Shown: positions 53,710 to 63,204, numbered from the stretch's first letter. The stretch is 64,000 nt of DNA from UBA1479 sp040218445 (GCA_040218445.1 JAVJRK010000012.1:1-64000), one strand, 5' to 3'. Numbers and translations: made by a program. Notes: generated by a model from the sequence alone, not told the origin.

Positions 53710-53808
53710 GGTTTATGCACAGCGTCACTTCACGCGGATCGTCAAAAGGCCGCCGGCAAAAGCCCGGCAGGCGTTGTTTCATCACTCTCTCATGATAGAC
53801 GGGTGAGT

Positions 53809-54378
53809 TCACTCGGGCCGGTGCCCATCAGTGAATTTTTTTAAATTCGCGGGCCCGCCCACCGCGCCGCCGTCCTCGCGGAACCGGCGCCGCGCTTTGA
53901 CCAGCGTATCCAGGGTGTATTTCAAATCCTTGTAGACCGTCGTCACACCAATGCCCAGGCGCGCCGCAATGCCTTCCTGGGTCAGGCCCTCGAACCGGCT
54001 TAGATAAAACACCTGGCGGCAGCGTTCGGGCAGGGCCTGGATCGCGGCTTCCACATGGGCCAATTCGGCCTTGGCCAGAACGTGGCGTTCGGGAGTCAGG
54101 TCTTCGGCTTGGCGCCACACAAGGCCGTCGGCCTCGGCCAGGATTTCACCGCGCCGCTTTTCCGTCCGCAAATGATCCAGGGCCAGATTGGCCGCCATGG
54201 TGAACAGATAGGCCCGGCCGTCGCGCACGGTGGGATCTTCTTCCGTCCGCAGCAGTTTGACGTAAAGATCCTGGGCGATGTCGGCGGCAAGCGTGCGCGA
54301 GCCCAGCCGCCGCCCCAGGAAGCTTAGCAGCTCCCATTCGTACTCATGGTACGCGCGCAGTAAGAGAGTTTCGCGCAT
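53809..54378 (-). CDS. FecI-type ECF sigma factor (first)
   Basis: 189 residues. Region 2 includes DIAQDLYVKLLR and LFTMAANLALDHLR; region 4 has LPERCRQVFYLSRFEGLTQEGIA, in part LPERCRQVFYLSRFEG. It directs RNA polymerase to iron-uptake promoters once its FecR partner signals. A Fur-box-like sequence lies upstream at 54453-54471. Confidence 0.92.
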   Translation of the reverse strand: MRETLLLRAYHEYEWELLSFLGRRLGSRTLAADIAQDLYVKLLRTEEDPTVRDGRAYLFTMAANLALDHLRTEKRRGEILAEADGLVWRQAEDLTPERHVLAKAELAHVEAAIQALPERCRQVFYLSRFEGLTQEGIAARLGIGVTTVYKDLKYTLDTLVKARRRFREDGGAVGGPANLKKFTDGHRPE

Positions 54379-54452
54379 TGTCGTCCGTCGTCACATTCCC
54401 GGTTGCGGTGCGGGCCCTGCAACGAACCCGCATCATCTGCTCGAAACATAAC

Positions 54453-54471
54453 GATATTGATAATTATTCTC
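54453..54471. promoter_or_regulatory. Fur-box-like sequence upstream of first sigma gene
   Basis: GATATTGATAATTATTCTC agrees with the classical 19-base Fur box at 16 positions and lies about 75 bases before the sigma start. Confidence 0.6.
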
Positions 54472-54508
54472 AATTACTTTAGGGCACTGGCACCTACCCT
54501 GCCGAAAC

Positions 54509-57010
54509 CTAGAATTCTACCCGCATGCCGGCAAAAACGGATCGCGGCGAGCCCGGATTGATCCGGTAGGTGCCGCCCGATGCCGTGTAATAGGTTTCGT
54601 TGGTGATGTTCTTGACGCCCAGATCGAACCGTATGCGGGTCGTCTTGTTGACGGGCACGTAGTACCACATGCCCACATCGAACAGCAGGTACTGTCCCAG
54701 CTTGAAGGTATGATTGTCGTCCCCGAACCGGGGGCCGACGAAGGTCGCCCCGGCACCGATGCCCAAGCCGTCCAGCATGCCGCCCGTGTCGGTGAATTCA
54801 TAGCTGGACCACACACTGGCTGTGACCTTGGGCACGCCGCGCGGGCGGTTGCCGTCGGAACTGATGTTCGTGCTGACGATCTCGCCTTCCAACAGCCCCA
54901 GGCCGCCCCGGATGTTCCAGCCCGGCAAAGGGTTGCCGACGCCGGAAAATTCAAAGCCCCGGGTCTTCACCTCGCCCACCAATTGCGGGTTGCCGTTGAC
55001 CGTTTCGACCACGTTTTCCTTTTTGATGTCGAACACGGCCGCAGACAGCAGAAGCTTGCCGCCCAGGGCGTTCCATTTCACGCCGGCTTCGTACTGGCGG
55101 CCCTGTTCCGGTTCCAGCACCAGGACGCTGTCGTCCCCGGACGTGATCGATTGGCCCGTAAACGTTTCCGCGTAATTGGCATAGACGGACAGATCCTTGA
55201 CCGGATGCCATACGGCACCGGCGGTCTTGGTCAGCTTGCCTTTCTGGGATTGTTCGGCCGTCGTGATCGCACTGCTGATCAGGTTCTTGCGATAGAAATC
55301 ACCGCTATACAACTCATAGCGCAGCCCGCCGGACAGGTTGACCGACGGCAGGATGTCGATATCGGCCACCACGTAGGGACCGAACGACTTTTGATTGGCT
55401 TCCGTGAATTGCAGCGATGACGGATTGCCGGAATCGTCGACCAGGATTTCCGGCGTCGGGTTTGACACCGTGCCGCCGGTCTGGTTGGAGCCGGCATAAT
55501 TCTTCCACTCGTGATCCTGCTGGTGGTATTCGAAGCCGCCGACGATTTCGACCGGGACCTTAAGGTCATCGAACTTGCCGCGCGCCTGCAGGCGCCCGAA
55601 CAGGGTGCTCAGATTCCGGTCATCGTTGCCTTGGACACGGCGGGTCAGCGTGCCGTCGTCGGCGATGCTGCGAACCTCGACATAAACGTCCTGCTCCTGT
55701 TCCGTGTAGTAGAACAGCTTGTTTTCCAGCGTCCAGTTGGTGTTGCCCAGGGGCAAAGCGCCTTCGAACTCGTAAATGTTATGCAGCGCCTGCCGATCCG
55801 TGAAATCGGGGTGGTAAGCCGTTTCGACCGGCACATCGGCAATGATCCGCGACGATCCATTGCCCGCGACGGTGGGAATCCCCCGGTCGAACCCGCGGTC
55901 ATCATTGGTGACTTCATGGTTGACGCGAGCGGTCGCACCGTTGTCGCCGACCCACAGGAATGACGTCGACAGGAACTGCCGTTCGACCTTGGAATTCTGA
56001 CGAAAGGTTTCTCCGTGATCGCCCGATCCGGTGATGCGGTAGGCGAAATTCTCACTATCGCCGATCGGCCCCGTGGCATCGAAGGTCACGTTGCGTTCGC
56101 CGTCTTCGTCGATATTTGTTTCAACGTGGTGTTGCCGCTCGAACTCGGGTTTCTTCGTAATGACGTTGACCAGACCGCCCGGCGTCATCTGGCCGATATC
56201 GGCAACCGGCCCTTTCAGAATTTGGATGCTGTCCACGGTCGCCGGATCGATCCGCCCACTGGTCTTCAACCGCACACCGTTGCGGTAGATATCGTCGTCC
56301 CGCCGGAAGCCGCGCACGATGTAGTCCTCGCGCGTGCCGCCGAACCCATCCGAATTCACCGTATTGGGCGACAGTTTGTAGACGTCTTCCAATTCGCGGG
56401 CGTGTTGGTCCAGCAACAACTGTTCGGGAATGATGTCGATGGTGCGCGGAATATCGATCAGGTCTTTGTCGAACCGCGTGCCGGTTTCCGCATGGCGGCT
56501 GTTGTATCGAGATTGTTTTGTGCCGACCACAGCCACAGTATCCAGGCGCATCAAACTGCCGGAACTGTCCTTGTTCAAGGTGACCGATTTTTCCCCGGCG
56601 AAATGCCAGCTCACGCCCGTGCCGGTCAGAAGCAGCCGCAATGCCTGCTCGGCCGTATAACGGCCCTGAATGCCCTGGGTCTGCAGACCGCTTGCCAGCG
56701 CCGCGTCGTAGATCATCTGCAGGCCGCTTTCGTCCGCGAAGCGGTTAAGCGCCGCCGCAAGCGGTCCGCCCGGGATGTCATAGGCACGGGGAGCCGCCGA
56801 CTGGGCCTGCTCAAGGGGCGGTGAACCGGCCGCATCCGCATCGGCCGCCTGGACAGCAGGCACCTGCAAGGCCATCGCCCCGGCCAGCACCGTGCCGCAT
56901 AGCAGCGATCGGATCAGTCCACCATTCGGACGGCGCACCGCCCCCTTCGCGCAGTAATCGTCACGGACGGCGCGCCGCGCAGCCGTCATGTTCATTTCGG
57001 TTGGAGTCAT
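54509..57010 (-). CDS. TonB-dependent siderophore receptor with STN (second)
   Basis: 833 residues from the ATG at 57010 with GGGGAAG just upstream. A signal peptide (GTVLAGAMALQVPAVQA) and STN domain (YDIPGGPLAAALNRFADESG) precede a plug with the siderophore-receptor phrase LIDIPRTIDIIPEQLL and a barrel ending AGMRVEF. It is closest to ferric-siderophore receptors of the FhuE/FpvA kind. Its FecR and sigma genes lie upstream, 57176-58801. Confidence 0.92.
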   Translation of the reverse strand: MTPTEMNMTAARRAVRDDYCAKGAVRRPNGGLIRSLLCGTVLAGAMALQVPAVQAADADAAGSPPLEQAQSAAPRAYDIPGGPLAAALNRFADESGLQMIYDAALASGLQTQGIQGRYTAEQALRLLLTGTGVSWHFAGEKSVTLNKDSSGSLMRLDTVAVVGTKQSRYNSRHAETGTRFDKDLIDIPRTIDIIPEQLLLDQHARELEDVYKLSPNTVNSDGFGGTREDYIVRGFRRDDDIYRNGVRLKTSGRIDPATVDSIQILKGPVADIGQMTPGGLVNVITKKPEFERQHHVETNIDEDGERNVTFDATGPIGDSENFAYRITGSGDHGETFRQNSKVERQFLSTSFLWVGDNGATARVNHEVTNDDRGFDRGIPTVAGNGSSRIIADVPVETAYHPDFTDRQALHNIYEFEGALPLGNTNWTLENKLFYYTEQEQDVYVEVRSIADDGTLTRRVQGNDDRNLSTLFGRLQARGKFDDLKVPVEIVGGFEYHQQDHEWKNYAGSNQTGGTVSNPTPEILVDDSGNPSSLQFTEANQKSFGPYVVADIDILPSVNLSGGLRYELYSGDFYRKNLISSAITTAEQSQKGKLTKTAGAVWHPVKDLSVYANYAETFTGQSITSGDDSVLVLEPEQGRQYEAGVKWNALGGKLLLSAAVFDIKKENVVETVNGNPQLVGEVKTRGFEFSGVGNPLPGWNIRGGLGLLEGEIVSTNISSDGNRPRGVPKVTASVWSSYEFTDTGGMLDGLGIGAGATFVGPRFGDDNHTFKLGQYLLFDVGMWYYVPVNKTTRIRFDLGVKNITNETYYTASGGTYRINPGSPRSVFAGMRVEF

Positions 57011-57074
57011 TTTCTTCCCCTTTTTGTTCCCCAAAACCACAGGCCCGCGAAACCGGCATGCCTCCGATTAAAAC

Positions 57075-57093
57075 GCGAATAATTATCACTCTT
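57075..57093. promoter_or_regulatory. Fur-box-like sequence upstream of second receptor
   Basis: On the minus strand AAGAGTGATAATTATTCGC agrees with the Fur box at 13 of 19 positions, with an intact central GTGATAATTATT core. Confidence 0.45.
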
Positions 57094-57175
57094 ATTTTTA
57101 AGACGCCGGCGGGTCGGATTTGAGGAGGTCAGCGGAGAATATTCTTTGAACTTTTCCCCGCTGACCCGCGCCGGC

Positions 57176-58156
57176 CTATTCGTGCAACAGGATCAGGTAA
57201 TCGGTCAGGCGGGTCGAGCGAAGGCCGAGCGCCGCTTCCAGCGCGCCGACGACGGCAACGGGATCGTTGGTATCGAACACGCCGTTGACCCGCCGCGCCC
57301 GCAGGTTTTCTCCGGCAAGACGGATAATGCCTCTGTGATAACGATTCAACTCGGCGATCACACCGCCAAGCGGTCGGTCCTGAAACACAAGTTTGCCGCG
57401 CCGCCAGGCACTGGCGGCCTGCGGGTTCACCTGTTCGACCTTATCCATGATGCCACCCGGGCGATAGCTTACGCGTTGATTAGGGGAAAGAACCGTTTCC
57501 GGGCCACCGCCGGCCGAAACGCCGACCCGCCCTTCGTGCAAGGTCACGGAAACATCACGGTCCAACGCCTTTACGGTAAACACCGTGCCCAAGACACGGC
57601 TGGTACCGCCCCCTGACATAACGACAAACGGACGGTCGGGGTTGGGCACGACATCGAAGGTCGCCTCGCCCATCAATAGCCGCACATGGCGCGGACCATG
57701 TTCCCCCGGCTCATAATCGACCGCGATGGCGCTTTGCGTATTAAGGTGCACGGACGACCCATCGGGCAAGGCAACCTTCCGCGTTTCTCCGACCGCCGTG
57801 ACGGCATCCGCCCGCAGGGTCGCCTCGATCTGCATGGGCAGGCCGGCTCCGACCCCGATGATCAACAACAGCCCGGCGGCAACGGCCCCCAAGGTCATGC
57901 GCCGAACAAAACTGCGCCCACCCGGCCCTTGGCCCGGGTGCGTTCGCCGTCCTTTGCTTCCCTCCAAATCGGCAAACCGTTCCCAAGTCCGGGAAACCTT
58001 ATCGAAAGCCTTGCGATGGGCGGCATCGGCCGCAATCCAGCCTTCGAATGCCTTGTGTTCCTGCGGGGACATCCCGTCCCCGTCCAACCGTGCGAACCAG
58101 GCGGCGGCCTGTTCTAAATCACCGGCGGTAACAGGGGGATCTTGCGGGTCGGACAA
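57176..58156 (-). CDS. FecR-type anti-sigma factor (second)
   Basis: 326 residues from a TTG at 58156, which has GAGG 8 bases upstream; an ATG at 58270 would add 38 residues that do not look like FecR and lacks a good site. DUF4880 (AAAWFARLDGDGMSPQEHKAF, key words WFARLDGDG and WIAADAAHRKAF), a membrane segment (LGAVAAGLLLIIGVGAG) and the FecR domain (RKVALPDGSSVHLN) are in order. Confidence 0.87.
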   Translation of the reverse strand: MSDPQDPPVTAGDLEQAAAWFARLDGDGMSPQEHKAFEGWIAADAAHRKAFDKVSRTWERFADLEGSKGRRTHPGQGPGGRSFVRRMTLGAVAAGLLLIIGVGAGLPMQIEATLRADAVTAVGETRKVALPDGSSVHLNTQSAIAVDYEPGEHGPRHVRLLMGEATFDVVPNPDRPFVVMSGGGTSRVLGTVFTVKALDRDVSVTLHEGRVGVSAGGGPETVLSPNQRVSYRPGGIMDKVEQVNPQAASAWRRGKLVFQDRPLGGVIAELNRYHRGIIRLAGENLRARRVNGVFDTNDPVAVVGALEAALGLRSTRLTDYLILLHE

Positions 58157-58288
58157 GTGATGATCCTCGGGTTTGCCGCCGGTCGACGAGCCAATCGGGC
58201 GGAGTTTCTGCCCCGACAAGACAATGACGTCATACCCGGGCTGTATATTTAAGACGAACGAGAAGCCCATCCGAGGAAGGAAAAATCG

Positions 58289-58801
58289 TCAATCGTCCTC
58301 ATCAAGGCGCACCGTGCAATGGACCAGCGCCCGGCGCAGATGTTTTTCGACCATGTTCCGGCTGATGCCCAGACGAACCGCGATTTCCTTCTGATCCAAT
58401 CCGTCGAAGCGGCGAAGAATAAAGACCTCGCGGCACTTTTCCGGCAGTTCGTCGACAATACGATACAGACGCGCCACCCCCTGCCGTGCAGAGACTGCAC
58501 GTTCCGCCCCCGGCTGGCCGTCGGACACGAATTCTGCGTCCATGCCGTCCGCCATGAAGGTCTGACGGCGCTGTTCCCGGCGCAAATGGTCGATCGCCAG
58601 ATTGCCGGCAACGCGATACAGAAACGCACGCGGATTATCGATGGAGGGTGGCGTTTTGCCCGTTACCGCGCGGATATACGTTTCCTGCACGATATCCGCC
58701 GCCATGGCAGGACAGCGCACACGGCCGCGGACAAAGGCCGTGAGTTCTTCGTAATGAGCCTCGAAGGCCGATAAAATCTGATCCGCAGTCGTCGACGTCA
58801 T
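58289..58801 (-). CDS. FecI-type ECF sigma factor (second)
   Basis: 170 residues. Region 2 shows DIVQETYIRAV and FLYRVAGNLAIDHLR; region 4 LPEKCREVFILRRFDGLDQ. It lies 132 bases before the second FecR start and should serve the second receptor. A weaker Fur-box-like site (58878-58896) is upstream. Confidence 0.92.
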   Translation of the reverse strand: MTSTTADQILSAFEAHYEELTAFVRGRVRCPAMAADIVQETYIRAVTGKTPPSIDNPRAFLYRVAGNLAIDHLRREQRRQTFMADGMDAEFVSDGQPGAERAVSARQGVARLYRIVDELPEKCREVFILRRFDGLDQKEIAVRLGISRNMVEKHLRRALVHCTVRLDEDD

Positions 58802-58877
58802 GGTCCCGTGGTTTCACGCGCATAAGGCCCGCTGTTTTCACGCGGTGTCGGGCCCTTACAATCGCGCGGAACATATC

Positions 58878-58896
58878 GCAACTGCGTATCATTCTC
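58878..58896. promoter_or_regulatory. Fur-box-like sequence upstream of second sigma gene
   Basis: On the minus strand GAGAATGATACGCAGTTGC agrees with the Fur box at 13 of 19 positions; the left half GAGAATGATA is good and the right half weak. Confidence 0.4.
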
Positions 58897-59103
58897 AAAT
58901 ACTATTAGCGCAATTCCACGCCTGGCAGTGAACGTGGTCCCAAATGGGGAAGCACCAAGCCGGCTTCCAGACCATTGCCGCTTGCCCTGATCGGAACCAA
59001 ACCACTCGGCTTGCGGCAATGAGCCGTGTTTTCGGGCGGTGAGTTTGTGAAATTTTGATGACCCGTTGCCGTTTGGGTGACAGATGCCTTGACTTATTTT
59101 TGC

Positions 59104-59123
59104 AATTCGGGAAAAACCGAATT
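59104..59123. promoter_or_regulatory. candidate ArsR operator
   Basis: AATTCGG (59104-59110) and CCGAATT (59117-59123) form a perfect 7-bp inverted repeat directly before the arsR ATG. A TTGACT near 59091 is a possible -35. ArsR binding here would block its own transcription. Confidence 0.55.
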
Positions 59124-59498
59124 ATGAACGATACACAATTCGTCGCCCTGTTCTCCGCGCTGGCGCATGACCTTCGCCTGGCGGTGTTCCGTCTGTTGAT
59201 GCGGGCCGGGCCGAACGGCCTCAGAGCAGGTGACATCGCGAAATCCCTGGGGGTGCCGCCGTCCACCTTGTCCGCTCATCTGTCCCAGATGGCGCAGGCG
59301 GGTCTTCTGCGCTCCACCCGCCAAAGCCAGCAGATCATCTATGCCGTGGACGTGGAAGGCACGCGGCGGCTGATCACCTATTTGACCGAGGATTGCTGTC
59401 AGGGCCGCCCGGAAATTTGCGGGTACGGCACAACCGGCACCTCTGCTTCCGCCCTGGCGGACCGAAAGGAGAAGGAAACATCCGATGAACGACAATGA
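59124..59498 (+). CDS. arsR: arsenic-responsive repressor ArsR
   Basis: 124 residues from the ATG at 59124. The winged helix has LRAGDIAKSLGVPPSTLSAHL, in part GVPPSTLSAHL. Sensing cysteines are not in the classical helix-3 pair but in the C-terminal EDCCQGRPEIC (Cys91, Cys92, Cys99), the arrangement of AfArsR. With As(III) bound it would leave the operator and free the arsC-acr3 genes. It overlaps arsC by 14 bases. Confidence 0.9.
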   Translation: MNDTQFVALFSALAHDLRLAVFRLLMRAGPNGLRAGDIAKSLGVPPSTLSAHLSQMAQAGLLRSTRQSQQIIYAVDVEGTRRLITYLTEDCCQGRPEICGYGTTGTSASALADRKEKETSDERQ

Positions 59499-60000
59499 CA
59501 TCCCCTTCAACGTCTTGTTCCTGTGCCGGGGAAATTCCGCGCGAAGCATTCTCTCGGAAGCGATCCTCACCCGCCATGGCAGCGGCAAGTTCAAGGCATT
59601 CAGTGCAGGCAGCCATCCGGCCGGACAGGTCCATCCCTATGTGATCGACCTGCTGCGCAATCAGAACTATCCGGTCGACAGCTTCCGGTCCAAGGATTGG
59701 GCGGAATTTTCCGAACCGGGGGCACCTAAGATGGATTTCGTGTTCACCGTCTGCGATCAGACGGCGGAGGAAGTCTGTCCCATCTGGCCGGGCCAGCCCA
59801 TGACAGCCCATTGGGGTATTCCCGACCCCGTCGCCTTCGAGGGGGCGGAAGCGGAAAAGAGGGCGGCATTCGCCGAAACGATGCGCTACCTGACCAACCG
59901 GATCAGCGTGTTCGTGAATCTGCCGATCCGGTCGCTCGACAAATTGGCGTTGCAGCAACGCCTTGACGAGATCGGACGCATCATGCCGGACACGGCCTAG
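59485..60000 (+). CDS. arsC: arsenate reductase, LMW-phosphatase type
   Basis: 171 residues. The P-loop C(X)5R is CRGNSAR (Cys14, Arg20); redox partners are probably Cys90 and Cys98 in TVCDQTAEEVC. It reduces As(V) to As(III) with thioredoxin or glutaredoxin. The usual Thr after the first Cys is Arg here. Placed between arsR and acr3, it works in the classic order reduce-then-export. Confidence 0.9.
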   Translation: MNDNDIPFNVLFLCRGNSARSILSEAILTRHGSGKFKAFSAGSHPAGQVHPYVIDLLRNQNYPVDSFRSKDWAEFSEPGAPKMDFVFTVCDQTAEEVCPIWPGQPMTAHWGIPDPVAFEGAEAEKRAAFAETMRYLTNRISVFVNLPIRSLDKLALQQRLDEIGRIMPDTA

Positions 60001-60043
60001 GCCTTACCGAACGCCCAGCAACCACAAGGAACAAGAATCCCCC

Positions 60044-61105
60044 ATGTCGCTTTTCGAACGCTATCTCACCCTATGGGTCGCACTTTGCATCGTCGCCGGC
60101 GTCGCATTGGGCCATTTCCTGCCCGATGCCTTTCAGGCCGCCGGCACCATGGAGGTCGCACAGGTCAACCTGCCGGTCGCGGTCCTTGTATGGCTGATGA
60201 TCATTCCCATGCTGGTGAAGATCGATTTCGGCGCCTTGCATCAGGTCAAGGAACATTGGCGCGGCATCGGCGTGACCCTGTTCATCAACTGGGCGGTGAA
60301 ACCGTTTTCCATGGCCGCCCTGGGCTGGCTGTTCATCGGGCATCTGTTCGCGCCCTATCTGCCCGGCGAGCAGATCCAATCCTACATTGCCGGGCTGATC
60401 ATCCTGGCAGCCGCACCCTGCACCGCCATGGTCTTCGTGTGGAGCAACCTGACCGATGGTGAGCCCCACTTCACCTTAAGCCAGGTCGCCGTCAACGACC
60501 TCATCATGGTGTTCGCCTTCGCGCCCATCGTCGGCCTTCTGCTCGGCCTGTCATCGATTATCGTGCCGTGGGAAACCCTGCTGCTTTCGGTCCTGCTTTA
60601 TATCGTCGTGCCGGTCATCATCGCCCAGGTAATGCGCCGCAGCCTGCTTGCCCAGGGCGGAGAGGCCGCCCTGGCCGCGGCTTTGAAACGTATGGGATCC
60701 GTCTCCCTGGTCGCCCTGCTGGCGACGCTGATCCTGCTGTTCGGCTTCCAGGGAGAACAGATCATCGCCCAGCCCCTGATCATTGCCCTTCTGGCCGTGC
60801 CGATCCTCATTCAGGTCTATTTCAATTCCGGCCTGGCCTATCTGTTAAACCGGGCCTTCGGGGTTGATCATTGCGTTGCCGGCCCCTCGGCCTTGATCGG
60901 GGCAAGCAACTTCTTCGAACTGGCCGTTGCCACCGCCATCGTGCTGTTCGGCTTTGAATCGGGGGCGGCCCTGGCGACCGTCGTCGGCGTGCTGGTCGAA
61001 GTGCCGGTCATGCTTTCGGTGGTGAAGATCACCAACGCCAGCAAATCCTGGTACGAATCCGGCCGGGCCGTACGGCACCGCATGTCCAGACGGGCGGTGA
61101 AATAA
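60044..61105 (+). CDS. acr3: arsenite efflux permease ACR3
   Basis: 353 residues from the ATG at 60044, with ten membrane segments. The key Cys is in AAPCTAMVFVWSNLTDG and the Glu in SNFFELAVA. The protein exports As(III) by proton exchange, not by an ATPase. The ribosome-binding site AAGGAA is somewhat far from the ATG. Confidence 0.93.
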   Translation: MSLFERYLTLWVALCIVAGVALGHFLPDAFQAAGTMEVAQVNLPVAVLVWLMIIPMLVKIDFGALHQVKEHWRGIGVTLFINWAVKPFSMAALGWLFIGHLFAPYLPGEQIQSYIAGLIILAAAPCTAMVFVWSNLTDGEPHFTLSQVAVNDLIMVFAFAPIVGLLLGLSSIIVPWETLLLSVLLYIVVPVIIAQVMRRSLLAQGGEAALAAALKRMGSVSLVALLATLILLFGFQGEQIIAQPLIIALLAVPILIQVYFNSGLAYLLNRAFGVDHCVAGPSALIGASNFFELAVATAIVLFGFESGAALATVVGVLVEVPVMLSVVKITNASKSWYESGRAVRHRMSRRAVK

Positions 61106-61152
61106 GCCGACGGCATTCCTCTTCCATTCGAGGATCAGTTGATCGCAAAGTT

Positions 61153-61179
61153 ACATATGTTTTGTTTTTTTACATATGT
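61153..61179 (+). promoter_or_regulatory. paired ACATATGT palindromes upstream of CoA-transferase
   Basis: Perfect 8-bp palindromes at 61153-61160 and 61172-61179, 19 bases apart, in an AT-rich patch with TATTAT at 61180-61185. Probably an operator pair of a dimeric regulator over the promoter. Confidence 0.5.
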
Positions 61180-61212
61180 TATTATCCTGGGAAACAATCT
61201 CGGGAGGCAGAC

Positions 61213-62436
61213 ATGACAACACCCAGCGCCCTGCAGGGAATCACCGTGCTCGATATGAGCCGAGTCCTTGCAGGTCCCTCATCGACCCAACTTCTCGGCG
61301 ACCTCGGCGCCGAGGTCATCAAGGTGGAACGGCGCGGCGTCGGGGATGAGACCCGCACCTGGGGGCCGCCCTATATGAAGGACGCCGATGGCAACGATAG
61401 TGGCGAAAGCGCCTACTACCTGTCGGCCAACCGCAACAAGCGGTCCGTCACGGTGGACATCGCCAAGCCGGAAGGCGTCGCCCTGATCCGCCGTATGCTG
61501 ACCAAATCGGATGTTCTGATCGAGAACCTGAAGGTTGGGGGCACGGCGAAATACGGCCTAGGTTATGACGACCTGAAGGCGGATTTCCCCGGCCTCGTTT
61601 ATTGTTCGATCACCGGCTACGGGCAGACAGGCCCCTACGCGCCGCGCCCCGGATACGACATGATGGCCCAGGGCTTGGGCGGACTGATCAGCATGACCGG
61701 CGAGCCCGGGCGGCTTCCGGTCAAGGTGCCGATCGCCGTCAACGACGTGATGACCGGCATGTACGCGGCGGTCGCCATCCTGGCGGCGCTGCGCCATCGG
61801 GACGCCACCGGCGAGGGCCAGCACATCGATTTGGGCCTGCTCGATGTTCAGGTCGGCTGGCTCTATAACCAGGGCATGAACTATCTGATTGGCGGCACGA
61901 TCCCGGAACGCCTGGACACCGCCCACCCCAACACGGTGCCGTACCAGGCGTTCGAGACGAAGGACGGCTTCGTCATCATGGGCGCCAACAACGACGACCA
62001 GTTCCGCCGCTTTTGCGACATGGCCGGGGAACCTGAACTGGCCGCTGACCCACGCTTCGCAACCAACCCGGACCGACTCAAGAACCGCGACGTCCTTATC
62101 GCCAAGGTGCAGAAAATCATGCATCGGCGGACCAGCGAGGAATGGATCGAAGACCTAAGCGCGGCGAGCCTGCCGGTCTGTCCGATCAACGATCTGGAGC
62201 AGGTGTTCGACGACCCCCATGTTCAGGCCCGCGGCATGAAGATTTCCATGCCCCATGGCGCCGCCGGCGGACAGCCGGTAGACATGATCGGCAATCCCAT
62301 CAAGATGTCGGGAACGCCCGTATCCTACCGCCGCCCGCCGCCGACCCTGGGCGAACATACCGACGAAGTTTTGAGCGACGTGTTCGGCCTGTCGCATGAC
62401 GAGGTTTCCCGTCTGCGCGCCGACGAAATCATCTAG
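61213..62436 (+). CDS. CaiB/BaiF family CoA-transferase
   Basis: 407 residues from the ATG at 61213 with GGGAGG upstream. Class III CoA-transferase features: LDMSRVLAGPSSTQLLGDLGAEVIK, shown as DMSRVLAGP and DLGAEVIKVE, the conserved Asp in PGYDMMAQG, and GEGQHIDLGLLD. It moves CoA between carboxylic acids; the acids are unknown. It has its own promoter region and is followed by the MBL hydrolase and GAPDH genes with gaps of 12 and 15 bases. Confidence 0.9.
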   Translation: MTTPSALQGITVLDMSRVLAGPSSTQLLGDLGAEVIKVERRGVGDETRTWGPPYMKDADGNDSGESAYYLSANRNKRSVTVDIAKPEGVALIRRMLTKSDVLIENLKVGGTAKYGLGYDDLKADFPGLVYCSITGYGQTGPYAPRPGYDMMAQGLGGLISMTGEPGRLPVKVPIAVNDVMTGMYAAVAILAALRHRDATGEGQHIDLGLLDVQVGWLYNQGMNYLIGGTIPERLDTAHPNTVPYQAFETKDGFVIMGANNDDQFRRFCDMAGEPELAADPRFATNPDRLKNRDVLIAKVQKIMHRRTSEEWIEDLSAASLPVCPINDLEQVFDDPHVQARGMKISMPHGAAGGQPVDMIGNPIKMSGTPVSYRRPPPTLGEHTDEVLSDVFGLSHDEVSRLRADEII

Positions 62437-62448
62437 GAGGAACATTCC

Positions 62449-63189
62449 ATGAGCGTGACAGTCACCTTCGTTGGGTCGGGCGATGCCTTCGGCGCCGGCG
62501 GCCGGTTCCAGACCTGCTTCATGGTCGATGCACCGGGCTTTCGCTACGTCATCGACTTCGGCGCCACCAGCCTGACCGCCTTGAACCAACTTGGGATCGA
62601 CCACACCACCATCGACGCCGTGGTGCTGACCCATATTCACGGCGATCACTGCGGCGGCCTGCCCTTCTTTCTGATGGATTCCATGTTGGGCGCCAAGCGG
62701 ACAAAGCCCCTGGTGATCGCCGGGCCGCGCGACACCCAGGCCCGCATCGCGGGCATCTGCGAGGCATTGATGCCGGGCATGCACGCCATGTCACCAAAGT
62801 TTCAATTGGATTATGTGGAAATGCCGGTCATGCAGGAATCACAGATCGGCCCGTTGACGATCACCCCCTATCCCGCGGCGCATACGGGGGAGACCAATCC
62901 CACCAGCCTGCGCACGGAGATCGATGGAAAGGTCGTGTCCTATACGGGCGACAGCGCCTGGACCAAGCACATGCCTGACGTGGCCCGGGACGCGGACCTG
63001 TTCATCTGCGAATGCTATTTTTACGGCAAGCCCATCAAGTTTCACATGAACTATCCGGACATCGTCGAGCACCGGAACGACCTGAATCCCAAGCGCATGA
63101 TCCTGACCCACTTCAGCCGCGAAATGATGCCACACAAGGACGACGTGCCCGAGGAAACGGCCCATGACGGGCTGATCGTCAATCTTTAG
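62449..63189 (+). CDS. MBL-fold hydrolase, RNase Z-like
   Basis: 246 residues. The zinc motif is THIHGDHCGG; TPYPAAHTGE, SYTGDSAW and LTHFSREM carry the further His and Asp of the fold. The sequence resembles small ribonuclease Z-like or lactonase-type hydrolases. In an arsenic- and CoA-linked operon it may hydrolyse a thioester or an arseno-ester, but this is speculation. Confidence 0.8.
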   Translation: MSVTVTFVGSGDAFGAGGRFQTCFMVDAPGFRYVIDFGATSLTALNQLGIDHTTIDAVVLTHIHGDHCGGLPFFLMDSMLGAKRTKPLVIAGPRDTQARIAGICEALMPGMHAMSPKFQLDYVEMPVMQESQIGPLTITPYPAAHTGETNPTSLRTEIDGKVVSYTGDSAWTKHMPDVARDADLFICECYFYGKPIKFHMNYPDIVEHRNDLNPKRMILTHFSREMMPHKDDVPEETAHDGLIVNL

Positions 63190-63204
63190 GAGAACACAGC
63201 AGAC

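Noticed and set aside
57049..57054. GGTTTC upstream of the second TonB receptor as another ECF element
   Set aside because: No CGTC occurs 11-12 bases downstream, so the second half of the element is missing.
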